Shown here piece by piece: positions 1-7,882 of a DNA stretch of 16,442 bases (position 1 is its first letter; every line of letters begins with the position of its first letter). A program made the translations under genes and the position numbers. A model generated the notes under the pieces. It was not told the origin of the DNA, made no database searches, and saw nothing but the letters and a program-made list of their open reading frames with translations. The stretch is taken from NCBI GenBank assembly GCA_002359055.1, contig DEQC01000084.1:1-16442 (forward strand). The letters run 5' to 3'. The stretch is from Flavobacteriales bacterium UBA3376. Lineage in GTDB: Bacteria > Bacteroidota > Bacteroidia > Flavobacteriales > Weeksellaceae.

Positions 1-1218
1 ATTCACCCAACTTGTATTCCTGTACATGGAACCAATCAATCAAAGTTAACTTTGATGTCGGAATCACTTCGTAACTCCGGTCGAATTTGGGTGCCTAAAA
101 AGAAAGAGGATGCAGTTGCTATCCGTGAGGGTAGATTGAAGCCGACCGATATCAAAGAAGAAGACAGAGATTATTATTTAGAAAGAAGATATCCTGCGTT
201 TGGTAACCTTGTACCAAGAGACGTTGCTTCTCGTGGTGCTAAAGAGCGTTGTGACGCTGGATTTGGAATCGAGAACAACGATACCAAAGAAGGAGTTTTC
301 TTAGATTTCTCGACTGAAATCATGAAGAAAGGTCGTGAAGTAGCTTATGCACAAGGTGATCATAACCCAAGCGAAGCTAAAATCAAAGAATTAGGTAAAG
401 CATGGATCAAAGATAAATATGGAAACTTGTTCCAAATGTATCAAAAGATCACTGACGATAATCCTTATGAAACACCGATGAAAATTTATCCAGCAGTTCA
501 CTATACGATGGGTGGGATTTGGGTAGATTATAACTTAATGAGCACCATTCCAGGTTGCTACGTATTGGGTGAAGCTAACTTCTCCGATCACGGTGCCAAC
601 CGATTAGGTGCTTCTGCTTTGATGCAAGGTTTAGCGGATGGATATTTCGTACTTCCTTATACCATCGCTGATTATTTAGCCGATGATATACGTACAGGAA
701 AAATTCCAACCGATACACCTGAGTTCGAACAAGCAGAAAAGGATGTTAAGGATAAAATAGATAGGTTAATCAATAATAAAGGTACTCATTCAGTCGATAG
801 CTTCCACAAAAGATTAGGAAATATCATGTGGAATAAAGTTGGAATGGCAAGAAACGAAAAAGGACTGAAAGAAGCCATAGTAGAAATCGAAGAATTGAAA
901 CACGAATTCTACAAAGATGTTTATGTACCTGGTGATGCTACAGAATTCAATCCTGAATTAGAAAAAGCAATACGCGTTGCTGATTATTTAGAATTAGGAC
1001 AACTGATGGCAATGGATGCTCTACAAAGAAAAGAATCTTGTGGTGGACACTTCCGTGAAGAATACCAGACAGAAGATGGAGAGGCACTTCGTGACGATGA
1101 AAACTTTGCTTTTGTTGCCGCGTGGGAATACAAAGGAGAAGATATCAAACAAGAAGTGATGCATAAAGAAGACTTGAAGTTTGAGTTTATTGAATTAACA
1201 CAAAGAAGTTATAAATAA
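1..1218 (+). CDS. sdhA: Succinate dehydrogenase / fumarate reductase flavoprotein subunit, 3' part (5' end outside window)
   Basis: This is the catalytic FAD subunit of complex II, which oxidises succinate to fumarate (or the reverse) on the cytoplasmic face of the inner membrane. The frame is open from base 1, so the first in-frame ATG at 52 is not the start; about 405 C-terminal residues are present. The window opens inside the active-site motif HPTCIPVHG. Other substrate-binding signatures follow: RDVASR near residue 60, HYTMGGI near 168 and HGANRLGASAL near 195. The long helical C-terminal region is that of the Bacteroidota (type B) subfamily. sdhB follows 61 bp downstream, and a cytochrome b subunit gene would be expected just upstream. 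Identity is certain; the direction of the reaction in vivo cannot be read from sequence. Confidence 0.96.
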   Translation: MHPTCIPVHGTNQSKLTLMSESLRNSGRIWVPKKKEDAVAIREGRLKPTDIKEEDRDYYLERRYPAFGNLVPRDVASRGAKERCDAGFGIENNDTKEGVFLDFSTEIMKKGREVAYAQGDHNPSEAKIKELGKAWIKDKYGNLFQMYQKITDDNPYETPMKIYPAVHYTMGGIWVDYNLMSTIPGCYVLGEANFSDHGANRLGASALMQGLADGYFVLPYTIADYLADDIRTGKIPTDTPEFEQAEKDVKDKIDRLINNKGTHSVDSFHKRLGNIMWNKVGMARNEKGLKEAIVEIEELKHEFYKDVYVPGDATEFNPELEKAIRVADYLELGQLMAMDALQRKESCGGHFREEYQTEDGEALRDDENFAFVAAWEYKGEDIKQEVMHKEDLKFEFIELTQRSYK

Positions 1219-1226
1219 TTTTAGTA

Positions 1227-1254
1227 TTAGATTTTGAAATCATTTGAAATCTAA
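1227..1254 (+). other. Hairpin in the sdhA-sdhB gap
   Basis: TTAGATTT (1227-1234) and AAATCTAA (1247-1254) form a perfect 8-bp inverted repeat around a 12-base loop, 9 bases after the sdhA stop. It is AT-rich and has no U-tract, so it is not a good terminator. An mRNA stability or processing element is possible. The rest of the gap is made of AATCTAAAATC-like low-complexity sequence, so chance is a real alternative. Confidence 0.35.
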
Positions 1255-1279
1255 AGTCTAAAATCAAAATTCTAAGATT

Positions 1280-2047
1280 ATGGCAACAAAAAATATAAAT
1301 GTTACTTTGAAAATTTGGAGACAAAAAAACTCCAAAGCCAAAGGACAAATGGAAACATACAAATTAAATGACGTTTCTACTGATAGCTCGTTTTTAGAAA
1401 TGTTGGACCAATTGAACGAACAACTGATCAGCGAGCGCAAAGAACCAATTGCCTTTGACCACGATTGTCGTGAAGGTATTTGTGGAATGTGTTCTCTATA
1501 TATCAACGGTCGCCCACATGGTCCAGACACTGGAATTACTACTTGTCAACTCCATATGAGAATGTTCAACGATGGTGATACGATTTATGTTGAACCATGG
1601 AGATCTGTAGCTTTCCCAGTTATAAAAGACTTGGTGGTTGATAGAACTTCTTTTGAAAGAATTCAACAAGCAGGTGGATTTATTTCTGTAGGAACTTCTG
1701 GTAATACCGTGGATGCAAACGCAATTCCTATCAACAAACAAGATGCTGATGATGCATTTGATGTTGCAGCTTGTATCGGATGTGGTGCTTGTGTTGCAGC
1801 TTGTAAAAACGGATCTGCTATGCTATTCGTTAGTGCAAAAGTTTCACAATACGCATTGCTTCCACAAGGTAAAGTTGAAGCTTCCAGACGTGTGCAAAAC
1901 ATGGTGGCACAAATGGATGCTGAAGGTTTTGGAAATTGTACCAATACCGGAGCTTGTGAAGTCGAATGTCCAAAAGAAATTTCATTGGAAAGCATCGCAC
2001 GCATGAACCGCGAATATTTAAATGCGAAAATTGTTTCTAAAGAATAA
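1280..2047 (+). CDS. sdhB: Succinate dehydrogenase / fumarate reductase iron-sulfur subunit
   Basis: This subunit carries electrons from the SdhA flavin to the membrane quinone site of complex II. At 255 residues it has the usual length. The N-terminal ferredoxin domain holds the [2Fe-2S] ligands C63, C68 and C71, with C89 the likely fourth. The C-terminal domain has C165, C168, C171 and C175 (motif CIGCGACVAAC), then C220, C226 and C230 (motif CTNTGACEVECPKEI). By analogy with characterised SdhB, C165, C168, C171 and C230 bind the [4Fe-4S] cluster, and C175, C220 and C226 the [3Fe-4S] cluster. It lies 61 bp after sdhA on the same strand and is the last gene of the operon, since a strong terminator follows 20 bp downstream. 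Confidence 0.97.
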   Translation: MATKNINVTLKIWRQKNSKAKGQMETYKLNDVSTDSSFLEMLDQLNEQLISERKEPIAFDHDCREGICGMCSLYINGRPHGPDTGITTCQLHMRMFNDGDTIYVEPWRSVAFPVIKDLVVDRTSFERIQQAGGFISVGTSGNTVDANAIPINKQDADDAFDVAACIGCGACVAACKNGSAMLFVSAKVSQYALLPQGKVEASRRVQNMVAQMDAEGFGNCTNTGACEVECPKEISLESIARMNREYLNAKIVSKE

Positions 2048-2066
2048 TTATAGGTTATTGAAAATA

Positions 2067-2100
2067 AAAGCCGATCTTTTTAAGGTCGGCTTTGTTTTTT
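2067..2100 (+). terminator. Intrinsic terminator of the sdh operon
   Basis: A 10-bp stem (AAAGCCGATC at 2067-2076 with GGTCGGCTTT at 2084-2093, one T-G wobble) encloses a 7-base loop, and a T-rich tract (2091-2100) follows. It starts 20 bases after the sdhB stop and 50 bases before the carbonic anhydrase start. It separates the two transcription units. The flanking A and T tracts could let it work in both directions, but no gene converges on it. Confidence 0.88.
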
Positions 2101-2116
2101 GGTGTAAATTCGTTCA

Positions 2117-2743
2117 ATGGAATTAAGCAAAATATTTGAAAATAATCAAAAGTGGATTGAGCAAAATCTTGCAGAAGATCCAAATTACTTTACTAAACTT
2201 TCTGAAGGACAACATCCAAAAGTACTTTTTATTGGATGTTCCGATAGTAGAGTTACCGCTGAAGAATTGATGGGACTTAGACCAGGTGAAGTTTTCGTTC
2301 ATAGAAACATTTCAAACATGGTCATTAGTATCGACCTCAACGTAAATGCAGTCGTTGATTATTCCGTCAACCATCTAAAAGTTGAACACATCGTCATCTG
2401 TGGCCATTATTTCTGTGGGGGAGTCAAATCAGCTATGCAAGCAGAAGATTTAGGAATTCTAAATCCATGGCTAAGAAATATTCGAGATGTCTATCGATTG
2501 CATAAAGAAGAATTGAATAAAATCGATTGTGAAAGTAAAAAATACAATCGTTTGGTCGAATTAAATGTTCAAGAACAATGCATTAATTTAATTAAAATAG
2601 CGGCCGTTCAAAAAGCTTTTAAAGAACGAAATTTAAAGGTGCATGGTTGGGTATTCGATATGCAAACAGGGAAACTCATCGACCTAAACCTCGATTTAGA
2701 AAAAGAACTCGAGGAAATCATGGAAATTTATGATTTGGGTTAA
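2117..2743 (+). CDS. can: Beta-class carbonic anhydrase
   Basis: A zinc enzyme that interconverts CO2 and bicarbonate, probably in the cytoplasm because there is no signal peptide. The 208-residue protein carries the full beta-class signature: C41, D43 and R45 in GCSDSRV, and H97 and C100 in GHYFCGGV. The zinc ligands would be C41, H97 and C100, with the D43/R45 dyad controlling access to the metal. Spacing matches the E. coli Can type almost exactly (C42, D44, H98, C101). The ATG at 2117 comes 16 bases after the sdh terminator, so the 5' leader must be very short or the promoter lies in or before the terminator. It is a single-gene unit between sdh and the heme lipoprotein. Its usual job is to supply bicarbonate for carboxylations. 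Confidence 0.96.
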   Translation: MELSKIFENNQKWIEQNLAEDPNYFTKLSEGQHPKVLFIGCSDSRVTAEELMGLRPGEVFVHRNISNMVISIDLNVNAVVDYSVNHLKVEHIVICGHYFCGGVKSAMQAEDLGILNPWLRNIRDVYRLHKEELNKIDCESKKYNRLVELNVQEQCINLIKIAAVQKAFKERNLKVHGWVFDMQTGKLIDLNLDLEKELEEIMEIYDLG

Positions 2744-2804
2744 ATTGTAATCCCAATTTATACATTTCTCATAAATTAATTATATTATCATCAAAATTAA
2801 AAAA

Positions 2805-3305
2805 ATGAAGAAATTAGCGATATTGGCTTTGTCAGCATTTATGATAAGTTGTAATTCAACGGATTCACAACAAATTCAAGAATTAAAATCTCAGATAGAA
2901 AAACAACAAGAATTTCTGGACAACATCTACAAACCTGGCTTTGGAGATTTGATGGGTGGATTACAAAATCATCACAACAAATTGTGGTTTGCTGGAACCA
3001 ATGAAAATTGGGAATTGGCTGACTTTGCATTACATGAACTTGAAGAAATTGTAGAAGACATAAAAACGATACATGCTGATAGAAAAGAAACCCAATCTAT
3101 TTTTATTATAGAACCCGCTTTGGAAGCTATGGATGAAGCAGTCGATAATCAAAATCTCAATCAGTTCAAAGAGGAATATATCAATTTAACCAATGCATGC
3201 AATACTTGCCATAAAGCAACAGGTTTTGAATTTATTTCGATCAAAACTCCAACTCTTCCTTCTTATTCCAATCAAGATTTTTCACGTTTAATCAAAGAAA
3301 ATTAA
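2805..3305 (+). CDS. Lipoprotein with a single c-type heme-binding motif (function unknown)
   Basis: The 166-residue product begins with a basic and hydrophobic signal and a lipobox-like MISC, placing the lipidated Cys at residue 16; it should be membrane-anchored facing the periplasm or exterior. The rest looks all-helical: a coiled-coil-prone segment at 20-40, a conserved-looking HHNKLWFAGTNENW stretch at 56-69, further acidic helices to about 126, then CNTCH at 132-136. CxxCH is the covalent heme c attachment motif, with H136 as proximal ligand. A late CxxCH after helices recalls four-helix class II cytochromes (cytochrome c'), but about 30 residues follow the motif, so this is only a fold guess. 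I recall similar uncharacterised proteins in Bacteroidota and Proteobacteria but no named function. The response regulator gene starts 39 bp downstream, suggesting co-transcription. H56 and H57 could be extra heme or metal ligands. Confidence 0.82.
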   Translation: MKKLAILALSAFMISCNSTDSQQIQELKSQIEKQQEFLDNIYKPGFGDLMGGLQNHHNKLWFAGTNENWELADFALHELEEIVEDIKTIHADRKETQSIFIIEPALEAMDEAVDNQNLNQFKEEYINLTNACNTCHKATGFEFISIKTPTLPSYSNQDFSRLIKEN

Positions 3306-3344
3306 CTTTCTAAAATTGAATTGAGAAACTAAATTCTTGAAATC

Positions 3345-4031
3345 ATGAAAATTTTAGTGATTGAAGACGAATCAACTTTAAATAAAAATATTTCTGAAGC
3401 TCTTTCTTCCGAAAACTTTTTGGTAGAAAGTGCTTTTGATGGATATTTAGCTGAGCGATTTTTAAAGAAAGATGATTTTGACTGTGTAATTATGGATATC
3501 AATTTACCGCAAAAAAACGGTTATGATTTGTGTAAAGAATTTCGCGAATACAACACGCATACACCGGTTTTGATGCTCACAGCTTTTGATGAGTTAGACG
3601 ATAAAATCAAAGGTTTTGATAGTGGAGCCGATGATTATTTGACCAAACCATTTTATATGAAAGAATTGATAATGAGAATTAATTCTCTCATTAAAAGAAG
3701 TCAAAATCAAATGTACAATAAAGCTCAAACATTGATTAAAGTTTCTGACATCACGATAAATACTGCGCAAAAAAAAGTCAAGCGACAAAACACCGAAGTG
3801 AAATTGACGCCAAGAGAATATCAAATCTTGGTAAAAATTTGTGAAAATCCTGGAGAAATAGTTTCTAAAAAAGAATTGATCCATGAAATTTGGGGAACTT
3901 CTCTAAATGTTAATACCAATACGATTGAAGTTTATATCAATTTTCTGAGAAATAAAATAGATAAACCTTTTGGGAAAAACTCAATTCAAACCAAAATTGG
4001 TTATGGATATTTTTTTAAAACAAATGAGTGA
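3345..4031 (+). CDS. OmpR/PhoB-family response regulator
   Basis: A cytoplasmic transcription factor activated by phosphorylation. The receiver domain (1-115) has the acidic pair D8/E9, phospho-acceptor D51 in MDINLP, switch T79 and K101 in the TKPF motif. After a linker, the winged-helix DNA-binding domain (about 128-226) contains the typical LTPREYQIL and the recognition-helix region TNTIEVYINFLRNKID, ending in GYGYFF. Its 228 residues are normal for the family. The partner kinase gene begins 35 bp downstream. The regulator sits before a metal efflux operon whose leader has a TTTAAG-N5-TTTAAG repeat, the kind of direct repeat this family binds. A CusR/CopR/PmrA-like role is inferred; the inducer is not shown by the sequence. 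Confidence 0.95.
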   Translation: MKILVIEDESTLNKNISEALSSENFLVESAFDGYLAERFLKKDDFDCVIMDINLPQKNGYDLCKEFREYNTHTPVLMLTAFDELDDKIKGFDSGADDYLTKPFYMKELIMRINSLIKRSQNQMYNKAQTLIKVSDITINTAQKKVKRQNTEVKLTPREYQILVKICENPGEIVSKKELIHEIWGTSLNVNTNTIEVYINFLRNKIDKPFGKNSIQTKIGYGYFFKTNE

Positions 4032-4066
4032 AATCCTTGGTTTACTTTCAATGAAATCTTTGTTTT

Positions 4067-5431
4067 ATGAGAATTCGAAATAAAATATTATTTTATTTTT
4101 CTACAACTGTAATTTTACTTTCTGCTATTTCGCTCACGATTGTGTTTATTCTGTTTGCTGAATATAGAGAGGAAGAATTTCAACAACAACAATATTCAAA
4201 AATCAAATACACAGTTGGATTAATTGAAGAATTCGAAAATATCAGTGCTGAAGTTTCTTTGTTGCTTGATAAACAAGATATTCATGACTTTTACGATGAG
4301 AAAATGTTGATTTATGACCATGATAAAAAGCTGATTTTTTCGAGTATCGATAGTTTAAACATTGAAAAATCGAGCGCCATCCTCAGCGAATTATCCATTG
4401 CCAACGATTGGATTGAAACCAAGGAAGACGGCTACGATTTGATTGGTGTTTATATTGAAAATAATGCAAAAGGTTATTATGCCATCAGCAAAGCCTATGA
4501 TTTTTTCGGTTATTCCAAAAAGGACTTTTTACAAAAAGTTTTGATAGGAATTTTTATTGCAATTGTTATCATCGTGATTTTGGTTTCAATTTATCTTTCA
4601 AATATCATTTCAAAACCTATCTCAGAACTCACTTCGAAAATCGAAAGTTATGATTTGAGTGATGAAAATAAAATTCCACTTCAAATCAATACAACTACAA
4701 GTGAATTATTGAATCTTTCAGATAAATTCAACGAGTTAATCCAACGTACAGACGAAGCTTTTGTATTTCAAAAAAATATCATTCAGCACATTTCCCATGA
4801 ACTTAAAACACCAATAGCAGTTTTGGTTTCTGAATTGGAGAAAATCAAAAATCTAAACGATATTGATGCTATAAAATCAGAACTCAAGCTATCGACTCAA
4901 AAAGCAAAATCATTGGGAAGTGTAATTGAAGTTCTACTTCATATCTCTAAAATCGAAGCTGGGCAACAAATGCCTATGGAAAAAACAAGAATCGATGATG
5001 TGATTTTTGATTGTATTTCTGAAATCAATACGCTTTATCCGAACTTTAATTTCGAAGTGAACTTTTTACCTGAAAATTTTGACGAAAACAATTTATACGT
5101 AGTGTCAAATCTTTCTTTGATCAAACAAGCCTTCATGAATTTATTATTAAATGCTGTTCATTATTCCAACAATCAAAAAGCGGAAATCAGTTTTGACGGA
5201 AGTTCAAATGCTCTGAAAATTTATATTTCAAATCAAGGAAAAACGATTTCTACAGACGAACAGAAATATCTATTTTCTCATTTCTTTAGAGGTGAAAATG
5301 CTCAAAATCAACAAGGATTTGGACTTGGATTGGTACTTTCTCATCGTGTTTTCGAAATTCATCATGCAAAAATTTCCTATTCAATCGATCAGAATTCAAC
5401 TAATGTTTTTCAAGTAGAATTCAATCAATAA
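4067..5431 (+). CDS. Membrane sensor histidine kinase, CusS-like
   Basis: A 454-residue inner-membrane kinase. A transmembrane helix at about 8-31 and another at 157-178 flank a periplasmic sensor of about 125 residues, followed by a HAMP linker (178-232), a dimerisation/phosphoacceptor domain with H244 in HISHELKTP, and an ATPase domain. The ATPase has an N box at LLLNAVHYS (N362), a G1 box reading ISNQGKTI (387-394), an F box FSHFFRG and a G2 box GFGLGL (417-422). In the G1 box the usual Asp is Asn, a substitution I associate with the heavy-metal sensor kinase group (CusS, PmrB-like), so it supports a metal or envelope-stress sensor rather than an inactive enzyme. The periplasmic part has no obvious His/Met cluster, so the ligand is open. 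It pairs with the preceding regulator. Confidence 0.93.
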   Translation: MRIRNKILFYFSTTVILLSAISLTIVFILFAEYREEEFQQQQYSKIKYTVGLIEEFENISAEVSLLLDKQDIHDFYDEKMLIYDHDKKLIFSSIDSLNIEKSSAILSELSIANDWIETKEDGYDLIGVYIENNAKGYYAISKAYDFFGYSKKDFLQKVLIGIFIAIVIIVILVSIYLSNIISKPISELTSKIESYDLSDENKIPLQINTTTSELLNLSDKFNELIQRTDEAFVFQKNIIQHISHELKTPIAVLVSELEKIKNLNDIDAIKSELKLSTQKAKSLGSVIEVLLHISKIEAGQQMPMEKTRIDDVIFDCISEINTLYPNFNFEVNFLPENFDENNLYVVSNLSLIKQAFMNLLLNAVHYSNNQKAEISFDGSSNALKIYISNQGKTISTDEQKYLFSHFFRGENAQNQQGFGLGLVLSHRVFEIHHAKISYSIDQNSTNVFQVEFNQ

Positions 5432-5449
5432 ATATTTATTGATCTTATT

Positions 5450-5487
5450 ATTAAGCTAAATTTTATCGACTTTAAGCCAATTTTAAG
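5450..5487 (+). promoter_or_regulatory. Direct-repeat operator, probable response-regulator binding site
   Basis: TTTAAG (5471-5476) is followed after exactly 5 bases (CCAAT) by a second TTTAAG (5482-5487), an 11-bp period. A third near-copy, ATTAAG, lies at 5450-5455, 21 bp upstream of the first; the intermediate position (5461-5466, TTTTAT) is degenerate. Two same-face half-sites in direct repeat are the normal operator of OmpR/PhoB-type regulators, and YTTAAK-N5-YTTAAK is the published PmrA-type box. Longer similarity (TTAAGCTAAATTTTA at 5451 against TTAAGCCAATTTTAA at 5472) supports a true repeat. It lies between the kinase gene and the efflux operon, so the encoded regulator is the natural binder. 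This is inferred, not shown. Confidence 0.6.
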
Positions 5488-5498
5488 TTGTATAAAAT

Positions 5499-5506
5499 CA
5501 TTTTTG
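5499..5506 (+). promoter_or_regulatory. Candidate -7 element of the efflux operon promoter
   Basis: CATTTTTG matches the Bacteroidota -7 consensus TAnnTTTG in all but the first fixed base. No TTG stands at the usual distance upstream; the TTTAAG repeat occupies that position instead (about -41 to -25 if transcription starts near 5512). That arrangement suits a promoter dependent on an activator bound over the -33 region. The start codon at 5527 would give a leader of about 15 bases. Confidence 0.4.
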
Positions 5507-5526
5507 CAGGGTGAAAATCTTGAAGA

Positions 5527-6792
5527 ATGATTAGATATATCTTATTGGTTTTATTGTTTTCTTTAAAAATATCAGCTCAAGAAAAATTTGAATTATCAAG
5601 AGAAGAAGCTGAAGCGATATTTATCAACAACAATTTATTATTAATTGCTGAAAAGCTAAATATTGAAAGTCAACGTGCAGAAGTGATTCAAGCGCGTTTG
5701 TGGCCAAATCCTGAATTTTCTATCAATGAAATCAATTTTTGGAAAACGACTGGCGTGGAATCATCACCTCCAATTTTCGGAAAATTTGGTAGAGATCAAC
5801 AATTTGCTTTTGAAATCAATCAACTTATTCAAACCGCTGGTAAAAGGAAAAAATTAATTGCACTTGAAGAAATAGAAGTTTCTAAAACTGAACAGTTTTT
5901 CGAAGATTTATTGAGAAATCTAAAGTTTGAACTTCGATCGCAACTTACAGATTTTCAATTCAATCAATTGCTGATCGATGTGCATCAAAATTTAATAGAA
6001 AATATTTCGGTATTGATTCAAGCCTATCAAAATCAGTTGGAAAGAGGAAGTGTTTCTGGAGCTGAATTGACTCGTTTGAAAGCACAAGAGATTTTGATCA
6101 AAAGACAACTTTTGGATTTGAAACAAGAGAAAAAACAAATTCAAAAGGAACTAAAACATTTGTTGGGAGTGAATCCAACTTTGGAAATTGAAATCACAAA
6201 TGAAGGTTTTGTCAAACCAATTGAAATGTACGAGAATATTTTGCTGGAGCAACTCATGGAACAAGCCAGAGTCAATCGACCGGATTATCAATTGGCATTG
6301 TTGGAAGAGGAATATTCACATCAACTTTTATCTTTCGAAAAATCGAAAAGAATACCCGATTTGACTTTTGGGATCAATTATGACAGAAATGGAAGTACTA
6401 TGCTCGATTTTGTTGGATTTGGAGTGAGTTTCGATTTGCCACTTTTTGATCGAAACCATGGCAATATCCAAAAAGCTGAAATTCAAATCAGTCAAGCGGA
6501 AATATTAAAAAAACACACCTTGTTGAAAATAGAAAATGAGATATTTCAAACCCATAGAAACCTATTAGAAAATATCGAATTCATGCAATCCATCGATGAA
6601 AAATATGAAAATAATTTGGATGAATTATTAGAAAATTACACTAAGAATTATCGCTCCAGAAATTTAAATATGCTTGAGTATTTTGATTTTTTGGAAGTTT
6701 ATTTAGAAAATAAAATCATTTTGATCGAAGCTCAAAAAGAATTCAATCACATAGTAGAGGAGTTGAATTATCTAACAGGCATCGATATTTAA
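5527..6792 (+). CDS. TolC-family outer-membrane channel of a heavy-metal RND efflux system (CusC/CzcC-like)
   Basis: The outer-membrane component that lets the tripartite pump expel its substrate from the cell. The 421-residue product starts with a signal peptide ending in ISAQ, with likely cleavage after A17. Two outer-membrane-efflux repeats follow, each made of long amphipathic coiled-coil helices (about 25-210 and 240-415) with the typical short beta segments, such as RPDYQLALLEEEY and IPDLTFGINYDRNG. The length is normal for CzcC/CusC-type proteins of Bacteroidota. It is the first gene after the regulatory gap, and the adaptor gene begins 4 bp after its stop, so the two are co-transcribed. 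Substrate cannot be deduced from this subunit. Confidence 0.93.
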   Translation: MIRYILLVLLFSLKISAQEKFELSREEAEAIFINNNLLLIAEKLNIESQRAEVIQARLWPNPEFSINEINFWKTTGVESSPPIFGKFGRDQQFAFEINQLIQTAGKRKKLIALEEIEVSKTEQFFEDLLRNLKFELRSQLTDFQFNQLLIDVHQNLIENISVLIQAYQNQLERGSVSGAELTRLKAQEILIKRQLLDLKQEKKQIQKELKHLLGVNPTLEIEITNEGFVKPIEMYENILLEQLMEQARVNRPDYQLALLEEEYSHQLLSFEKSKRIPDLTFGINYDRNGSTMLDFVGFGVSFDLPLFDRNHGNIQKAEIQISQAEILKKHTLLKIENEIFQTHRNLLENIEFMQSIDEKYENNLDELLENYTKNYRSRNLNMLEYFDFLEVYLENKIILIEAQKEFNHIVEELNYLTGIDI

Positions 6793-6796
6793 ACCA

Positions 6797-7882
6797 ATGA
6801 AAATGAAAAAACACCTATTACTATTAGTTTTATTCTTGTTATTTATCGGTTGTAAAGAACAAGAAAAGATAGAAAATATTGAAAATAATAAATTTTGTTT
6901 GGATGAAGACAATAGAGAAAATGTCGGATTATTGACGCTCACCAAAGAAAATGTCAAGCAGCAAATTCATTTGACTGGAAGTATAGAATCGAATCCTGAT
7001 AGAGTGGTTCATTTTGTGAGTTTAGTCGATGGAATCATTTCGAAAACCTATTTTTCATTAGGTGATGTGGTTGAAAAAGATCAGGTTTTAGCAGAAATGC
7101 AGAGTACGGAATTGAGTTCACTTCAGGCAGAATTGCGTTCACTCAAAGCACAGATTGAGATTGCAAAAGTAGAGTTGAGTGCTACTGAACAAATGTTTGA
7201 AGACGGGATTTCTTCAAACAGAGATTTGATTGAGGCACAAAATAATCTTCGGGTTTTGGAATCAGAAAAGCAAAAAGTTGAGAACAATTTGAGCCTGTTT
7301 AGTGCAAGTAGCACCAAAAACGTATTTCAGATAAAAGCACCCACTTCGGGAATTATCACAGCCAAAAATATCAATTCAGGAAGTACAGTAACTGATAATG
7401 GAGAAATTCTGTTTTCTATTTCTGACTTAAAAAATGTTTGGGCAATGGCCAATATTTATGCCACAGAAATTGCTGATATTAAAACAGGAATGCCGATAGA
7501 ATTGAAAACACTTTCTTATCCCAACGAAAAATTTGAAGGAAAAATCGATGTTGTTTCTCAAGTGTTAGACGATGAAGCAAGAGTTTTAAAAGCGAGAATT
7601 GTTTTAGAAAATCCAGAATTTAAGTTGAAACCAGGAATGTTAGCTGATATAACAGTTTTCAAAGATTCCAAAATTGAAACCATCGCTATACCTACTTCTG
7701 CCATCATTTTCTTTAACAACAAAAACTATGTTTTGGTTCATCAGGATGACTGTCGTATAGAAAAACGAGAAATTCAATTGCTCACAGAATCCAATGGTAA
7801 AACTTATATAGAAAAAGGTTTAGAAGAAAATGAAAAGATTTTGACTAAAAACCACTTATTGATTTTCGAAGAAATTTTTTAG
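6797..7882 (+). CDS. RND efflux periplasmic adaptor lipoprotein (membrane fusion protein, CusB/CzcB-like)
   Basis: It couples the inner-membrane pump to the outer-membrane channel. A hydrophobic leader ends in the lipobox FIGC, so C19 is lipidated. Then come the first half of the barrel-sandwich (lipoyl) domain (about 68-103), an alpha-helical hairpin (104-172), the second half (176-208, IKAPTSGIITAKNINSG), a beta-barrel domain (212-290) and a membrane-proximal domain to 361. It lacks the long His-rich N-terminal extension of some CzcB proteins; C34 and C316 are the only other Cys residues. An alternative ATG two codons downstream (6803) would also keep the signal. It lies 4 bp after the channel gene and 61 bp before the pump gene, and that larger gap holds a foldable sequence. 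Confidence 0.93.
   Translation: MKMKKHLLLLVLFLLFIGCKEQEKIENIENNKFCLDEDNRENVGLLTLTKENVKQQIHLTGSIESNPDRVVHFVSLVDGIISKTYFSLGDVVEKDQVLAEMQSTELSSLQAELRSLKAQIEIAKVELSATEQMFEDGISSNRDLIEAQNNLRVLESEKQKVENNLSLFSASSTKNVFQIKAPTSGIITAKNINSGSTVTDNGEILFSISDLKNVWAMANIYATEIADIKTGMPIELKTLSYPNEKFEGKIDVVSQVLDDEARVLKARIVLENPEFKLKPGMLADITVFKDSKIETIAIPTSAIIFFNNKNYVLVHQDDCRIEKREIQLLTESNGKTYIEKGLEENEKILTKNHLLIFEEIF

Noticed and set aside
1264..2004. Overlapping minus-strand open frames across sdhB
   Set aside because: They mirror the codon structure of sdhB, which has full cofactor motifs; no independent coding signal.
2735..2756. Hairpin TTGGG...CCCAA overlapping the carbonic anhydrase stop, as a terminator
   Set aside because: Only 5 continuous pairs (plus 3 across a bulge) and no T-run after it; too weak to call.
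2761..2768. TACATTTC as the -7 element for the heme lipoprotein operon
   Set aside because: One mismatch to TAnnTTTG and no TTG at the expected upstream spacing; common by chance in AT-rich gaps.
5170..5240. Loss of the G1-box Asp in the histidine kinase as a sign of an inactive kinase
   Set aside because: Asn at this place with a following Gly is typical of heavy-metal sensor kinases, and all other boxes are intact.
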